A stretch of 64,000 nt of DNA from Streptococcus sp. VT 162 (lineage in GTDB: Bacteria; Bacillota; Bacilli; Lactobacillales; Streptococcaceae), in contig CP007628.2 of the NCBI GenBank assembly GCA_000688775.2, forward strand, positions 1,798,001 through 1,862,000, written 5' to 3'. Each line of letters opens with the position of its first letter. Position 1 is the first letter of the stretch. The notes below the pieces were generated by a model, which ran no database searches, was not told the DNA's origin, and saw nothing but the letters and a program-made list of their open reading frames with translations. A program made the position numbers and the translations under genes. Below are positions 25,991-37,130 of this stretch, one piece after another.

Positions 25991-28816
25991 TTATTTTAAC
26001 TTTCCTTTCAAATAGTGTCCTGTGTAGCTGGCTTCGTTGGCCGCTACTTCTTCTGGGGTTCCTGTTGCGATGATGGTTCCACCACCGACACCGCCCTCAG
26101 GACCCAAATCGATGATATGGTCTGCTGTCTTGATAACATCTAGATTGTGCTCGATGACGAGGACTGTATTTCCATCGTCGACAAAGCGAGCCAAGACTTT
26201 AAGCAAGCGAGCGATATCCTCAGTATGAAGCCCTGTCGTTGGCTCATCCAGAATGTAGAAGGATTTTCCTGTCGAGCGTTTATGGAGTTCACTAGCCAAC
26301 TTCATACGCTGAGCTTCTCCTCCAGAAAGGGTGGTAGCCGGTTGCCCTAGCGTTACATAGCCCAGCCCCACATCCTTGATGGTCTGAAGTTTGCGTTGAA
26401 TCTTGGGAATGTGTTGGAAGAATTCCACCGCATCGTTGACGGTCATGTCCAAGACCTGCGAGATATTCTTTTCCTTGTAGTGAACTTCAAGGGTTTCACT
26501 GTTATAGCGGGTCCCGTGGCAGACTTCACAGGCTACATATACATCTGGCAAGAAGTGCATCTCGATCTTGATGATTCCGTCACCCGAGCAGGCTTCACAA
26601 CGACCTCCCTTGACGTTAAAACTGAAACGGCCCTTCTTATAGCCTCGTATCTTAGCTTCATTTGTCTGGGCAAAGAGGTCACGTATATCGTCAAAGACCC
26701 CCGTATAGGTAGCCGGGTTGGACCTCGGCGTTCGTCCAATTGGGCTCTGGTCAATATCAATCAAGCGGTCTACATGCTCAATCCCTGTAATCGTCTTAAA
26801 CTTACCAGGTTTGTCTGAATTGCGATTGAGCTTCTGGGCAATGGCTTTTTTGAGAATGCTGTTGATTAAGGTCGATTTCCCTGAACCTGATACACCTGTC
26901 ACTGCGATGAATTTTCCTAGCGGGAAGCGAGCGGTGATATTTTGCAAGTTGTTCTCACGCGCTCCTGTCACCTCGATAAAACGACCATTTCCGGAACGGC
27001 GCTCTTCTGGTACTGGAATCGCTCGTTTTCCTGATAAGTACTGGCCTGTAATAGACTTACTGTTACGGGCCACCTGCTTGGGCGTTCCTGCAGCAACAAT
27101 CTCGCCACCAAAAACACCGGCACCTGGACCAACGTCAATCAGATAATCCGCCTCGCGCATGGTATCTTCGTCGTGTTCCACCACGATGAGAGTATTGCCC
27201 AAGTCACGCATCTTTTTCAGACTGGCAATCAAGCGGTCATTATCCCTCTGGTGAAGACCAATCGACGGCTCATCCAGGATATAAAGGACACCTGATAGGT
27301 TGGACCCAATCTGGGTTGCCAAGCGAATACGCTGACTCTCCCCACCTGAAAGGGTTCCTGCCGAACGTGACAGAGTCAAATAGTTGAGTCCCACGTTATT
27401 GAGGAAGGTCAAGCGATCCTTTATTTCCTTGAGGATAGGACGGGCAATGATGGCTTCATTTTCAGACAGGGTCAGCTGGCTCACTAATTCCAAATGGTCT
27501 GCGATAGACAGGTCCGAAATTTCACCGATATGTGGCCCTTGCTCCCCACCCACACGGACAGACAAGGCCTGATCGTTGAGACGGTAGCCGTGGCAAGTTC
27601 CGCAGGTCAGCTCATTCATGTAGAGGCGCATCTGGGTGCGCGTGTAATCACTGTTAGTCTCATGGTAACGACGCTTGATATTATTGACAACCCCCTCAAA
27701 AGGAATGTCAATATCGCGCACTCCACCAAATTCATTTTCATAGTGGAAATGGAATTCCTTGCCATCTGAGCCGTAAAGAATCAAGTTTTTATCTTCTTCT
27801 GACAAGTCTTCAAAAGGCTTATCCATATCTACTCCAAAGGCTGTCATGGCCTGCTCTAGCATGTTTGGATAGTAGTTGGATGAGATAGGATTCCAAGGTG
27901 CCAAGGCTCCCTCACGCAAAGTTTTGCTGGTATCAGGAACCACCAAGTCAACATCCACCTCTAGCTTGATGCCCAAACCGTCACACTCACTACAAGATCC
28001 AAAAGGAGCATTGAAGGAGAAGAGTCGAGGCTCTAATTCTGGGACAGTAAAACCACAAACTGGACAGGCATAGTGCTCAGAAAAGAGCAACTCCGAATCG
28101 TCCATAGTGTCGATAATCACATAACCTTCTGCGATACGAAGGGCAGCCTCAATGGAGTCAAAGAGACGGCTACGGATGCCCTCCTTGATGACAATACGGT
28201 CGACCACAACATCGATATTGTGTTGCTTGCTCTTGGATAACTCTGGCACTTCGGTCACATCATAAACTTCCCCATCCACACGAACACGAACATAGCCATC
28301 TTTCTGAATCTTTTCAATGACGCTCTTATGTTGCCCTTTTTTCTTACGAATGACAGGAGCTAATATTTGCAGGCGCTGACGTTCTGGCAATTCCAAGACC
28401 TTATCCACGATTTGCTCTACAGAAGAAGCCTTGATAGCCCCGTGCCCGTTGATACAGTAAGGCGTCCCCACACGTGCGTAGAGGAGACGCAGATAATCGT
28501 TGATTTCAGTCGTGGTTCCCACGGTCGAACGAGGGTTTTTGCTGGTGGTTTTCTGGTCGATGGAAATAGCTGGGCTGAGACCATCAATGGCATCCACATC
28601 TGGTTTTTCCATATTGCCCAAGAATTGTCGAGCATAGGCTGATAGACTCTCTACATAGCGACGTTGCCCCTCCGCATAAAGGGTATCAAAGGCCAGGCTG
28701 GATTTCCCAGACCCTGACAAACCAGTCACAACGACTAGCTTGTCTCGTGGAATCTCCACATCAATATTTTTTAAGTTATGGGCACGCGCCCCATGAATCA
28801 CAATTTTATCTTGCAT
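25991..28816 (-). CDS. uvrA: Excinuclease ABC subunit A
   Basis: 941 residues from 28816; damage-recognition ATPase of nucleotide excision repair. Two ABC modules with Walker [11 protein letters not shown] and GVSGSGKST, two LSGGE signatures, and zinc modules with CPVCGF and CEAC..CEVC motifs. The start at 28816 gives the conserved [17 protein letters not shown]; an upstream ATG at 28849 would add 11 unusual residues. Confidence 0.95.
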   Translation of the reverse strand: MQDKIVIHGARAHNLKNIDVEIPRDKLVVVTGLSGSGKSSLAFDTLYAEGQRRYVESLSAYARQFLGNMEKPDVDAIDGLSPAISIDQKTTSKNPRSTVGTTTEINDYLRLLYARVGTPYCINGHGAIKASSVEQIVDKVLELPERQRLQILAPVIRKKKGQHKSVIEKIQKDGYVRVRVDGEVYDVTEVPELSKSKQHNIDVVVDRIVIKEGIRSRLFDSIEAALRIAEGYVIIDTMDDSELLFSEHYACPVCGFTVPELEPRLFSFNAPFGSCSECDGLGIKLEVDVDLVVPDTSKTLREGALAPWNPISSNYYPNMLEQAMTAFGVDMDKPFEDLSEEDKNLILYGSDGKEFHFHYENEFGGVRDIDIPFEGVVNNIKRRYHETNSDYTRTQMRLYMNELTCGTCHGYRLNDQALSVRVGGEQGPHIGEISDLSIADHLELVSQLTLSENEAIIARPILKEIKDRLTFLNNVGLNYLTLSRSAGTLSGGESQRIRLATQIGSNLSGVLYILDEPSIGLHQRDNDRLIASLKKMRDLGNTLIVVEHDEDTMREADYLIDVGPGAGVFGGEIVAAGTPKQVARNSKSITGQYLSGKRAIPVPEERRSGNGRFIEVTGARENNLQNITARFPLGKFIAVTGVSGSGKSTLINSILKKAIAQKLNRNSDKPGKFKTITGIEHVDRLIDIDQSPIGRTPRSNPATYTGVFDDIRDLFAQTNEAKIRGYKKGRFSFNVKGGRCEACSGDGIIKIEMHFLPDVYVACEVCHGTRYNSETLEVHYKEKNISQVLDMTVNDAVEFFQHIPKIQRKLQTIKDVGLGYVTLGQPATTLSGGEAQRMKLASELHKRSTGKSFYILDEPTTGLHTEDIARLLKVLARFVDDGNTVLVIEHNLDVIKTADHIIDLGPEGGVGGGTIIATGTPEEVAANEASYTGHYLKGKLK

Positions 28817-28953
28817 ATTTGTTCTTTCTAGTCCATTATTGCTTTCCATTATACCAAAAAATGTGAAATTCTATTACCCAAAAAGCCGATTTTGTAGTAT
28901 AATAGTACGGTGCAAAAAATCAAACACTGAAATAGTAGGAAAGGATAGGGGAT

Positions 28954-29898
28954 ATGAAACAAGTTTTTCTCTCAACAACAACTGAATTTAAAGAGATCGA
29001 CACGCTTGAACCGGGTACTTGGATCAACCTCGTCAATCCTACACAAAATGAATCGTTGGAAATCGCTAACGCCTTCGACATTGACATTGCCGACCTTCGA
29101 GCACCGCTCGATGCGGAAGAAATGTCCCGTATTACCATCGAAGACGAGTATACTTTGATCATCGTGGACGTTCCCATCACAGAGGAAAGAAACAATCGCA
29201 CCTACTACGTAACGATTCCGCTAGGGATTATCATCACCGAGGAAACCATTATCACTACCTGCTTGGAATCACTACCTGTTCTTGATGTCTTTATCAACCG
29301 TAGACTGCGCAACTTCTACACCTTCATGCGTTCACGCTTTATCTTCCAGATTCTCTACCGCAACGCCGAACTTTACCTTACGGCCCTTCGTTCGATCGAC
29401 CGTAAGAGTGAACAAATCGAAAGTCAACTTCACAAGTCTACTCGAAACGAAGAACTGATCGAGCTCATGGAATTGGAAAAGACCATCGTCTATTTCAAAG
29501 CCTCCCTCAAGACAAATGAGCGCGTGATTAAGAAATTGACTAGCGCAACTAGCAATATCAAGAAATACCTAGAAGACGAAGACCTACTCGAAGACACCCT
29601 GATTGAAACCCAACAGGCCATCGAGATGGCAGATATCTATGGAAATGTCCTTCACTCTATGACAGAGACCTTTGCCTCTATCATTTCCAATAACCAGAAC
29701 AACATCATGAAGACCCTGGCTCTCGTGACCATCGTTATGTCTGTCCCAACCATGATCTTCTCAGCCTATGGGATGAACTTCAAGGATAATGAAATCCCTC
29801 TAAACGGTGAGCCACACGCCTTCTGGTTAATCGTCTTTATCGCCTTTGCTATGAGTGTTTCGCTCACTCTCTATCTCATCCATAAAAAATGGTTCTAA
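28954..29898 (+). CDS. corA: CorA-type magnesium/divalent cation transporter
   Basis: 314 residues; an alpha/beta and helical cytosolic domain, then two C-terminal membrane helices. The YGMNF selectivity motif lies after the first helix and is intact. A TATAAT at 28898-28903 indicates a promoter. The CorA family forms pentameric Mg2+ channels. The next gene begins 12 bases after the stop. Confidence 0.9.
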   Translation: MKQVFLSTTTEFKEIDTLEPGTWINLVNPTQNESLEIANAFDIDIADLRAPLDAEEMSRITIEDEYTLIIVDVPITEERNNRTYYVTIPLGIIITEETIITTCLESLPVLDVFINRRLRNFYTFMRSRFIFQILYRNAELYLTALRSIDRKSEQIESQLHKSTRNEELIELMELEKTIVYFKASLKTNERVIKKLTSATSNIKKYLEDEDLLEDTLIETQQAIEMADIYGNVLHSMTETFASIISNNQNNIMKTLALVTIVMSVPTMIFSAYGMNFKDNEIPLNGEPHAFWLIVFIAFAMSVSLTLYLIHKKWF

Positions 29899-29909
29899 GA
29901 GGAATCCCT

Positions 29910-30587
29910 ATGTCTCAGATTGATTTACAAAAACTAACCAAAAAAAACCAAGAGTTTATCCATATCGCTACCCAACAATTTATCAAAGATGGTAAAACAG
30001 ACGCTGAAATCAAGGCCGTCTTTGAGGAAGTCATCCCCCAAATCCTTGAAGAGCAAGCCAAAGGGACGACTGCACGTTCCCTCTACGGGGCTCCAACCCA
30101 CTGGGCTCATAGCTTCACTGTCAAGGAGCAATACGAAAAAGAGCATCCAAAAGAAAATGACGATCCAAAACTCATGATTATGGACTCAGCCCTTTTTATC
30201 ACCAGTCTCTTTGCATTGGTTAGCGCTCTGACTACCTTCTTCTCTACAGATCAGGCCATTGGCTATGGATTGATTACCCTCTTGTTGGTTGGGCTTGTAG
30301 GAGGACTTGCCTTCTACTTGATGTACTACTTTGTCTACCAGTACTATGGACCGGACACTGACCGTAGCCAACGTCCTCCATTCTGGAAGTCAATCCTCGT
30401 TATCCTGGCTTCTATGGTCCTTTGGTTGGTTGTCTTCTTTGCAACAAGCTTCCTACCAGCCAACCTCAATCCAGTCCTTGCTCCATTGCCTTTGGCTATC
30501 CTAGGGGCTGCTCTTCTCGCCCTTCGCTTCTATCTCAAGAAACGTTTCAATATCCGAAGCGCAAGCGCGGGCCCATCACGTTATTAA
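29910..30587 (+). CDS. DUF1129 family membrane protein
   Basis: 225 residues from the ATG at 29910, which has AGAGGAA upstream. An N-terminal soluble part of about 85 residues is followed by four to six hydrophobic segments and a basic C-terminus. Streptococcal DUF1129 proteins occur beside corA; role unknown. The spacing suggests an operon with corA and the TfoX-like gene. Confidence 0.75.
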   Translation: MSQIDLQKLTKKNQEFIHIATQQFIKDGKTDAEIKAVFEEVIPQILEEQAKGTTARSLYGAPTHWAHSFTVKEQYEKEHPKENDDPKLMIMDSALFITSLFALVSALTTFFSTDQAIGYGLITLLLVGLVGGLAFYLMYYFVYQYYGPDTDRSQRPPFWKSILVILASMVLWLVVFFATSFLPANLNPVLAPLPLAILGAALLALRFYLKKRFNIRSASAGPSRY

Positions 30588-30602
30588 GAAAAGTGAAAAG
30601 CT

Positions 30603-30950
30603 ATGGCATATAGTCAATCCTTAGCTCAGCAGATTCGAAAAATTCTAGCACTTAAACTTCCTCCCCAAATTTTCGAAGAAGAGTTAGAAGAAAAGAAACT
30701 GTTTGGTGGCCTGGCCTTTATGATTCGTGGGAAAATGGTCCTTACAGTCAGTTCCAGAAAGGACGAGCTGGTTATGGTGAGAATTGGCAAAGAAACGGAA
30801 AAGCAAGTTCTACCCCGAACAGGAGCTCGTACTACATTGATGAGAGGGCGACCTTATCATGGCTATATAGACCTAGATATCGAAGGTCAAAAAGAACTTC
30901 CTTACTGGATTGATTTAGCCCTCTCCTATAATCAAGAGTTGACCAAGTAA
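30603..30950 (+). CDS. TfoX N-terminal-domain protein
   Basis: 115 residues with the pattern of the TfoX/Sxy N-terminal domain (KKLFGGLAFMIRGKMVLTV, then a C-terminal WIDLALSYN). TfoX regulates competence in Gram-negative bacteria; in streptococci the role of this domain is unknown. It starts 15 bp after the previous stop. Confidence 0.75.
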   Translation: MAYSQSLAQQIRKILALKLPPQIFEEELEEKKLFGGLAFMIRGKMVLTVSSRKDELVMVRIGKETEKQVLPRTGARTTLMRGRPYHGYIDLDIEGQKELPYWIDLALSYNQELTK

Positions 30951-30976
30951 CTCATATCTAGTGAGATTAGAAAAAC

Positions 30977-31007
30977 GAAAAGCAACTGCACAGGCGGTTG
31001 CTTTTTC
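30977..31007 (+). terminator. Terminator of the corA-DUF1129-TfoX unit
   Basis: Stem AAAGCAAC/GTTGCTTT with an 11-base loop and a TTTTT tail on the plus strand. Confidence 0.8.
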
Positions 31008-31115
31008 ACTTGCTTTCTTGATATCCAACAGAACTTCTGAGTCTGATTCTTATAGTTTTCTCTCACCTTTTGTGATAAAATAGGCACAATCAATTTATTT
31101 TTAGGAGGATAATAT

Positions 31116-32150
31116 ATGACTTCTACTATTGGTATTATAAGTTTATCTAGTGGGACTATGGGTGAAGACTTTGTCAAGCACGAAGTGGACTTGGGTATTC
31201 AACGTCTCAAGGACCTCGGACTCAACCCTATCTTTTTGCCTCATTCGCTAAAGGGCTTGGACTTTATCAAAGAACATCCTGAAGCTCGTGCAGAGGATTT
31301 GATTCAGGCCTTTTCTGATGATAGTATCGACATGATCCTATGCGCCATTGGTGGAAACGATACCTATCGCTTGCTACCTTATCTTTTTGAAAATGACCAA
31401 CTACAAAAGGTTATCAAACCAAAGATTTTTCTCGGTTTCTCGGATACGACCATGAACCACCTTATGCTACACAAACTAGGAATCAAGACTTTTTACGGCC
31501 AATCATTTCTAGCGGACATTTGTGAGTTAGACAAGGAGATGTTATCTTATAGCCTTCACTACTTTAAAGAATTGATCGAGACTGGGAGAATCTCAGAAAT
31601 CCGCCCTAGCGACCTTTGGTATGAGGAACGGACTGATTTTAGTCCCAATGCCTTGGGAACACCTCGTGTCAGCCATGCAAATACAGGTTTTGACTTGTTA
31701 CAAGGCAATGCCCAGTTTGAGGGAGAAATCCTCGGTGGTTGTCTTGAGTCTCTCTATGATATTTTTGACAACTCTCTACACGCAGATAGCACAGACCTCT
31801 GCCAAAAATACAAACTTTTCCCTGACTTATCCGACTGGGAAGGAAAGATTCTATTGCTAGAAACAAGTCAAGAAAAGCCTGAACCTGATGATTTCAAAAA
31901 AATGTTGCAGGCTTTGAAAGAAACTGGGATATTTGAGGTCATCAGTGGACTCTTGGTCGGGAAACCTATGGATGAAACCTTCTATGACGACTATAAGGAG
32001 GCACTAATGGACATCATTGATAGCAATATCCCGATTGTCTATAATCTAAACGTTGGGCACGCCACACCAAGAGCCATTGTGCCCTTTGGCGTTCACGCCT
32101 ATGTAGATGCACAGGAGCAAGTCATTCGCTTTGACGATAACAAAAAATAA
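31116..32150 (+). CDS. S66 family peptidase (LD-carboxypeptidase/MccF-like)
   Basis: 344 residues, Ser-peptidase family S66. The substrate-binding IGGNDTYRL loop and the nucleophile motif GFSDTT are visible, with a C-terminal NVGHATPRAIVPFG segment carrying the catalytic histidine region. Members either trim murein tetrapeptides at the LD bond or hydrolyse microcin C-like compounds; the motif pattern leans to the MccF side. AGGAGG precedes the start. Confidence 0.8.
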   Translation: MTSTIGIISLSSGTMGEDFVKHEVDLGIQRLKDLGLNPIFLPHSLKGLDFIKEHPEARAEDLIQAFSDDSIDMILCAIGGNDTYRLLPYLFENDQLQKVIKPKIFLGFSDTTMNHLMLHKLGIKTFYGQSFLADICELDKEMLSYSLHYFKELIETGRISEIRPSDLWYEERTDFSPNALGTPRVSHANTGFDLLQGNAQFEGEILGGCLESLYDIFDNSLHADSTDLCQKYKLFPDLSDWEGKILLLETSQEKPEPDDFKKMLQALKETGIFEVISGLLVGKPMDETFYDDYKEALMDIIDSNIPIVYNLNVGHATPRAIVPFGVHAYVDAQEQVIRFDDNKK

Positions 32151-32255
32151 ACAATTTCTCCATTTTTGTGCTTTGGTATTGATTTTCGTTACAATTTGTG
32201 TCTGAATTTATTGCATTTTGCTTATTTCTATGATATCTTTTTAAAGGAGGTGTAT

Positions 32256-32519
32256 ATGACTAAACAAAAAATAAATCAAATTGTCGGTTCAATCGGGGCC
32301 TTTATCGGGATTATTGTATTTATCGCCTACATCCCACAAATTTTTGCCAATTTACAAGGCAACAAAGCTCAACCATTCCAGCCTTTATCCGCAGCAGTAT
32401 CTTGTTTAATTTGGGTTATTTACGGGTGGACAAAAGAACCTAAGAAGGATTGGATACTAATTATTCCAAACTCAGCTGGCGTTGTCTTAGGTGGACTGAC
32501 ATTTCTTACTGCACTATAA
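32256..32519 (+). CDS. SemiSWEET-type PQ-loop transporter
   Basis: 87 residues, three predicted membrane helices, with the PQ motif in IAYIPQIFANL in the first helix and a conserved Asn later (PNSAG). Such half-transporters dimerise to move sugars. The start at 32256 is supported by AAAGGAGGTG. A terminator follows directly. Substrate unknown. Confidence 0.85.
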   Translation: MTKQKINQIVGSIGAFIGIIVFIAYIPQIFANLQGNKAQPFQPLSAAVSCLIWVIYGWTKEPKKDWILIIPNSAGVVLGGLTFLTAL

Positions 32520-32538
32520 AAGTTACTAGCATATAATC

Positions 32539-32569
32539 AAAAAGCTGAGAGGAATTTCTCAGCTTTTTT
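32539..32569 (+). terminator. Terminator of the SemiSWEET gene
   Basis: Stem AAAGCTGAGA/TCTCAGCTTT with a six-base loop and TTTTTT tail, placed 20 bp after the stop. Confidence 0.85.
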
Positions 32570-32602
32570 CTATATTCTCAGATAGTTAGACGCTTGGACT
32601 CA

Positions 32603-33166
32603 CTAACTTCCGCTTTTCCACTCACAATCATTCTCATGGTCGTCAACCAGACCTGCTGCTTGTAGAAAAGCTAAAACGGCGACTGGACCTGTGAACTTGA
32701 AACCTTGTTTTTTTAGATCTTTAGCTAATTTTTCAGACAAGGCTGTTTTAGCAGGTGCTAGGTGATAGTCAGGAACATCATTCACGATCGTTTTTCCCTC
32801 AACAAAGGACCAGAGATAAGCGTCAAAAGAGCCAAAGGTTTTCTGGATTTGTAAAAATGCTTGGGCGTTGGCACGCGTCGCAAAGAGCTTGGCACGATTT
32901 CGGATGATGGCTGGATTCTCTAACAAGGCTTCCAACTCTCCATCTGTCATTTCCGCGACCGCCTGAATTTGATAGCCATGAAATGATTCTCTGAAAGCTT
33001 GGCGCTTGTTTAGCACCGTTTCCCAAGATAGACCCGACTGGTAGGTTTCCATACACAATAACTCAAACAATGCTTGGTCATCATGAAGGGGTTGACCCCA
33101 CTCCTCATCATGATAGGCTACATATAAAGGGTTATTCATTTTTACCCAACCACAGCGTTTTGGCAT
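32603..33166 (-). CDS. tag: DNA-3-methyladenine glycosylase I
   Basis: 187 residues, Tag family base-excision enzyme that removes 3-methyladenine. The N-terminus CGWVKMNNPLYVAYHDEEWG and the motif LCMETYQSGLSWETVLNKR are diagnostic; His and Cys ligands for zinc are at the ends of the protein. It follows ruvA with ten bases between, so DNA repair genes form one unit here. Confidence 0.92.
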   Translation of the reverse strand: MPKRCGWVKMNNPLYVAYHDEEWGQPLHDDQALFELLCMETYQSGLSWETVLNKRQAFRESFHGYQIQAVAEMTDGELEALLENPAIIRNRAKLFATRANAQAFLQIQKTFGSFDAYLWSFVEGKTIVNDVPDYHLAPAKTALSEKLAKDLKKQGFKFTGPVAVLAFLQAAGLVDDHENDCEWKSGS

Positions 33167-33175
33167 ACTCTTCTC

Positions 33176-33769
33176 CTATTTTACCAACATCTTAAGGGCA
33201 GACTTGATATAGTTCTCAGCTGTATCTGTCGTTCCTTCAAAGAATTTCTTGATTTTCTTAAGCTCGGTTGCCTTGTAGCCCAGTGCCAACATGGCTTCCA
33301 TGGCTTCTTCCAGTTCTTGGTTTTCAGCGCTGGTTTGCACTGCCACCTTGGCAGGAAGGTCATCACTAGCCACGACTACCTTGCCTTCCAAGTCCAGCAC
33401 CATCTGTTGGGCTGTTTTCTTACCAATTTTAGGGAACTTGGTCAAGTAGGTGATGTTCTTAGTCTCGATCGCCTGAACCAAGCCAGCATTGTCATCGGCA
33501 GCGATAATAGCAAGAGCTGATACCGGACCAATCCCAGAAACCGAGATCAGACTAAGAAAGAGCTTCTTCTCATCTTCTGAGCGAAAACCATAAAGCAGAT
33601 GAGCGTCCTCACGGACAACTTGGTGCACATAAATTTGGGTCTCTTGATTAACCTGACCTGAGTAAGCATAGGGATTGGCTACATGCAAGATATAACCGAT
33701 ACCATTCGCCTCTAGGACAATGTATTTAGCAGTGATTTTGGTAATGATTCCTTTTAAATATTCGTACAT
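33176..33769 (-). CDS. ruvA: Holliday junction DNA helicase subunit RuvA
   Basis: 197 residues from 33769 ([11 protein letters not shown]), the family start, with GGAGA seven bases upstream; the longer frame to 33880 runs into the divergent promoter. N-terminal OB fold, two helix-hairpin-helix motifs ([24 protein letters not shown]) and a C-terminal domain that contacts RuvB. Works on Holliday junction migration. Confidence 0.95.
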   Translation of the reverse strand: MYEYLKGIITKITAKYIVLEANGIGYILHVANPYAYSGQVNQETQIYVHQVVREDAHLLYGFRSEDEKKLFLSLISVSGIGPVSALAIIAADDNAGLVQAIETKNITYLTKFPKIGKKTAQQMVLDLEGKVVVASDDLPAKVAVQTSAENQELEEAMEAMLALGYKATELKKIKKFFEGTTDTAENYIKSALKMLVK

Positions 33770-33848
33770 AGTTTTTTCTCCATTATTTTGCCTATCTAGT
33801 ATACCATATTTCCTTAAGACAAACTGCAACAAAAGGTGCAACCTCTGG

Positions 33849-33877
33849 TTGACAAATAGTACAGGAGATTGTATTCT
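33849..33877 (+). promoter_or_regulatory. Promoter of the XRE regulator gene
   Basis: TTGACA (33849-33854), 17-base spacer, TATTCT (33872-33877), about 50 bp before the start at 33926. It is divergent from ruvA. Confidence 0.75.
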
Positions 33878-33925
33878 CATTATATGTAAAAATTGTTAGG
33901 ATAGAGGTAGAAAAAGGAGGATAAA

Positions 33926-34432
33926 ATGATGAAACTCGCAGAAAAACTATTTGAGCTTCGCAAGGAAAAAGGTTGGTCCCAAGAAAAGCTAGCAGAACAA
34001 ATTAATGTTTCTCGGCAAAGCATCTCAAAATGGGAGTCTGGACAAGTCCTTCCAGAAATCGAAAAAATCATTGAATTAAGTAAGATTTTTCAAGTGACAA
34101 CTGACTATCTACTTCTGGATGAAAACTCTGAAAAAGGTTCCACAGAAATGATTTTGGAGGAAAACAAGGACAAATACTATAAAGAGGTTAAATCTTTTGG
34201 CCTCTGGCAAGTGATTTATATTTTCGTATTGTCTCTGGCTATCTATCTCTTTTTAGCCGGTTCTAGTTTCCCAGCCGAATTCACCGCCTGGATTTGGCTG
34301 ACCTTCGTTCTATTGATTGCTTCAGCGATTGCTATCAACAAGGCGCTAAAGATTAAGCAAAAGTATCTGGACAAGGTTATAGGCCTTGATGATTTTAAGA
34401 AAGAAGGTGCTAAAGATGAAACTAAAAACTGA
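33926..34432 (+). CDS. XRE-family regulator with membrane tail
   Basis: 168 residues. An N-terminal helix-turn-helix (residues about 8-60, [22 protein letters not shown]) is joined to two predicted membrane helices near residues 95-135. Membrane-tethered XRE regulators often control a neighbouring membrane gene. It overlaps the following RDD gene by 17 bases. AAAAGGAGGAT precedes the start, where two ATGs are adjacent. Confidence 0.85.
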   Translation: MMKLAEKLFELRKEKGWSQEKLAEQINVSRQSISKWESGQVLPEIEKIIELSKIFQVTTDYLLLDENSEKGSTEMILEENKDKYYKEVKSFGLWQVIYIFVLSLAIYLFLAGSSFPAEFTAWIWLTFVLLIASAIAINKALKIKQKYLDKVIGLDDFKKEGAKDETKN

Positions 34433-34937
34433 CAATCCCATACCTATCAAAACTCGTCTGAAAGAGCTGATTGGAGACTGGCTCTTTATCTCGGGCTACC
34501 TCATTTCTTTATTTTTACTAGCTATGGGCTTTTACAATCTAGTTCTAGGAGGCGTTCCCGTATTCACTGAAGCCCAGAGCCAACTTCTGGCTTTTTCTAG
34601 CTCGGTTCTGCCCCTAACTATCATCTTTGCTTGGCTCGACTATAGAAAAGGAAGTTTTGGCAAGCGTTGGGCAGGTTTACAGCTGATTTACAAGCATAGG
34701 AGCCTTTCCCACAGCCTTTTGCGCTCTGCTATCAAGTTTTTCCCTTGGCAGTTGGGACATATGGGAGCTATTCGTAGTGCTTATCAAGCAGATGCTCTGT
34801 CAATTTTCTTGTCAACCTCAGCAGGGATTCTCTTCTTGATTTTTCTGCTGATGGGACTCCTTCGCAAGGACAAACGTCATCCAGCTGATTTGCTTGCTGG
34901 AACACAAGTTCAGCTCAAAAATTCAAAACAGCTCTAG
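34416..34937 (+). CDS. RDD family membrane protein
   Basis: 173 residues with about four hydrophobic segments and the family-like [20 protein letters not shown] and [13 protein letters not shown] segments; the final Asp-Leu-Leu-Ala-Gly is typical of RDD proteins. The start at 34416 overlaps the XRE stop, so the two are coupled and may form a regulator/target pair. Function unknown. Confidence 0.75.
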   Translation: MKLKTDNPIPIKTRLKELIGDWLFISGYLISLFLLAMGFYNLVLGGVPVFTEAQSQLLAFSSSVLPLTIIFAWLDYRKGSFGKRWAGLQLIYKHRSLSHSLLRSAIKFFPWQLGHMGAIRSAYQADALSIFLSTSAGILFLIFLLMGLLRKDKRHPADLLAGTQVQLKNSKQL

Positions 34938-34957
34938 TTTTATAACTAGGGCTGTTT
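34926..34957. terminator. Bidirectional terminator, RDD gene / mutL
   Basis: Stem AAACAGC.CTAGTT/AACTAG.GCTGTTT overlapping the RDD stop codon, followed by GATTTTCT on the plus strand and by AAT-rich sequence on the other. Confidence 0.65.
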
Positions 34958-34972
34958 GATTTTCTATAAGGT

Positions 34973-36922
34973 TTAGTATTTCCCCAACTCTCGAAGGCTG
35001 GTATGATTCTCCTGAATTCGTCGGAACATTTTTTCCATATCCGACTTGGTGAAATGCACCAAAACAGGACGTCCATGGGGACAGTTGTAAGGATTGTCAC
35101 ATTGAGAGAGCTGATAGAGGAGTTGTCTGGCTGAGTGGTCATCGATGCGATGGTTGGCCTTGATAGACCGCTTGCAGGACATCATGATTGCCAGCTCTGC
35201 TCGGTATTTCTTGATAGAAACTTCCTTGGTCAGGAGAAGCATATCACACATTTCATAGATACCAGACTCAATCTCTTCTTCTGCCATCCAAATAGGATGT
35301 TCACGCAGGATAAATTGATTTTCTCCGTACTCTGCTAGAAAGACTCCAACTTCCTCTAAAAGAGGCATTCTTTCCTTGAGACGAAGGGCATCATCCGCTG
35401 GAAATTCAAAGATATAGGGCACTAGGAGTTGTTGCTGGCTCTGATCAACATTACCAATGCTTTCACGGTATTCCTCGTACTTAACCCGCTCCTGAGCTGC
35501 ATGCTGATCTATGATATAGAGTCCATCTCTCCCTTGGGCAAAGAGATAGGTCCCGTGCATCTGACCAAAAAATTCCAACTCTGGGAAGCTGGATGATTCT
35601 TCTCGCTCCAGCTTGTCATAGGCTTTATCGAGACTGGCTAAATCTAGTTCTGGATGGTCTAGTTGGTCATAGTTAGCTGGCTTTCTCTCTGCGAAATGGA
35701 GCTTTGTCTGCTTGGTCAGCTGATCCAAGGTTTCCTTGGCAAACAGGGTCAAATCTTGCCCTTCCTCAGTTAATTCAACCTGATGATCAGCAACCTCAGC
35801 TTGACTAGGTCTTGAGAGTTCTGTTTTTTCATAGTAAAGCGTATTTTCTTTGAGTGGAAGAATAGTCTGCTCTACCTTTTGACGATTACGCACAGTAGAT
35901 TTGGCCAGATTTTCTAAAGCATCTGGAATCAAGGCTTGTTCCTTGAGACTTTTTGCAATAGCTTCTGAAACCAGCGCCATCAACTCTCTTTCCTTGGAAA
36001 TTCGCACTTCTTGCTTGGTCGGATGCACATTGACATCCGCTAGATAAGGGTCAATATGGATATGAATAACAGTCAACGGAAAGCGTCCCACCATGAGCTT
36101 GCTGCCATAACCATCTAAAATTGCACGATTGAGCAGAAAGTTCTTGATATATCGCCCATTGATGAAGAGGCTGATATAGTTACGATTTGCTCGTGTCAAT
36201 TCAGGCAAGGAAACAAAACCTGAAATTTCGAAATCTAAGTCAGAGTTCTCAATTTCAATCATCTTCTTGGCACTCGCCAAACCGTAAATCCCTGCGATGG
36301 CTTGGCGTAGTTGACCAGTCCCTGCTGTCCGCGTCATTTCCTTGCCATCACTAATCAAACTGAAGGAAATCTCAGGATGGCCCAAGCCCAGACGGTTGAC
36401 AATATCAATGATATGAGACAGCTCCGCTTGCTGGCTCTTCATATACTTGAGGCGGGCAGGTGTGTTGAAAAAGAGGTCCTCTACACAAACCTTGGTTCCC
36501 ACAGGACTAGTCGCTGGGATGATTTCCTCTACTTGACCTCCACGCGCGACGAGCTTGGTCCCATGACTCGCGCCATCCACCGCAGTCAACAGAGTCAAGA
36601 CACTGACGGAAGCGATAGAGGGCAGGGCTTCACCTCGAAATCCGAGCGTCCGAATCCGAAAGAGGTCTGCTTGATTTTTTATCTTACTGGTTGCATGGCG
36701 ACGCAGGGCCAATTCCACCTCATCGTGAGGGATACCATGACCATTATCTGTGATTTGAATTTTCTTAAGACCAGCTTGCTCAATCTCAATGATAATCTGA
36801 CTAGAGCCCGCGTCAATGGCGTTTTCTACCAACTCTTTGACCACACTGGCAGGACGTTCAATAACCTCTCCTGCTGCGATCTGGTTTGCCAGCACCTCTG
36901 GCAATTCAATAATTTGAGACAT
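34973..36922 (-). CDS. mutL: DNA mismatch repair protein MutL (HexB)
   Basis: 649 residues, GHKL ATPase of mismatch repair. ATP-binding motifs [15 protein letters not shown] and GFRGEAL lie in the first 100 residues. The C-terminal region contains [13 protein letters not shown], which fits the DQHA-x2-E-x4-E endonuclease motif of MutL proteins from bacteria lacking MutH, and CPHGRP near the end. Located 1.1 kb from mutS, with the LytTR pair between, in the opposite convergent arrangement to the regulatory genes. Confidence 0.96.
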   Translation of the reverse strand: MSQIIELPEVLANQIAAGEVIERPASVVKELVENAIDAGSSQIIIEIEQAGLKKIQITDNGHGIPHDEVELALRRHATSKIKNQADLFRIRTLGFRGEALPSIASVSVLTLLTAVDGASHGTKLVARGGQVEEIIPATSPVGTKVCVEDLFFNTPARLKYMKSQQAELSHIIDIVNRLGLGHPEISFSLISDGKEMTRTAGTGQLRQAIAGIYGLASAKKMIEIENSDLDFEISGFVSLPELTRANRNYISLFINGRYIKNFLLNRAILDGYGSKLMVGRFPLTVIHIHIDPYLADVNVHPTKQEVRISKERELMALVSEAIAKSLKEQALIPDALENLAKSTVRNRQKVEQTILPLKENTLYYEKTELSRPSQAEVADHQVELTEEGQDLTLFAKETLDQLTKQTKLHFAERKPANYDQLDHPELDLASLDKAYDKLEREESSSFPELEFFGQMHGTYLFAQGRDGLYIIDQHAAQERVKYEEYRESIGNVDQSQQQLLVPYIFEFPADDALRLKERMPLLEEVGVFLAEYGENQFILREHPIWMAEEEIESGIYEMCDMLLLTKEVSIKKYRAELAIMMSCKRSIKANHRIDDHSARQLLYQLSQCDNPYNCPHGRPVLVHFTKSDMEKMFRRIQENHTSLRELGKY

Positions 36923-37083
36923 CTTTCAGCCCCTTTCTGTATCTATTTTCCTAGAAATTGATTAGTGCTATTATACCATATTTCAGATACTATCAGAAAA
37001 AGCAAATACCACATAGACTCCAAATCTCTCCACATAGACAAAAGCTCTTGCCAGAGGTCGTAAAATAGTGTTTAATAAAGGTG

Positions 37084-37108
37084 TACAAGAAGTGATCACA
37101 ACCTTGTA
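37084..37108. promoter_or_regulatory. Interrupted palindrome upstream of the LytTR gene
   Basis: TACAAG (37084-37089) and CTTGTA (37103-37108) flank a central GTGATCAC palindrome (37092-37099), 23 bases before the LytTR start. LytTR regulators bind repeated or inverted short sites and often autoregulate, so this is a candidate operator. Confidence 0.45.
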
Positions 37109-37130
37109 TAACTGAAAAGGAGGGAAATTT

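Noticed and set aside
26718..27146. 142-codon ORF opposite uvrA
   Set aside because: Mirror frame of a conserved gene; no ribosome-binding site or family.
28816..28849. Upstream uvrA start at 28849
   Set aside because: It adds 11 residues not seen in UvrA and has no ribosome-binding site; [15 protein letters not shown] is the family start.
33761..33768. TACGAATA cin-box-like sequence on the minus strand at the ruvA start
   Set aside because: It consists of codons 2-4 of ruvA (Tyr-Glu-Tyr) and lies after the start codon, so it is coding chance.
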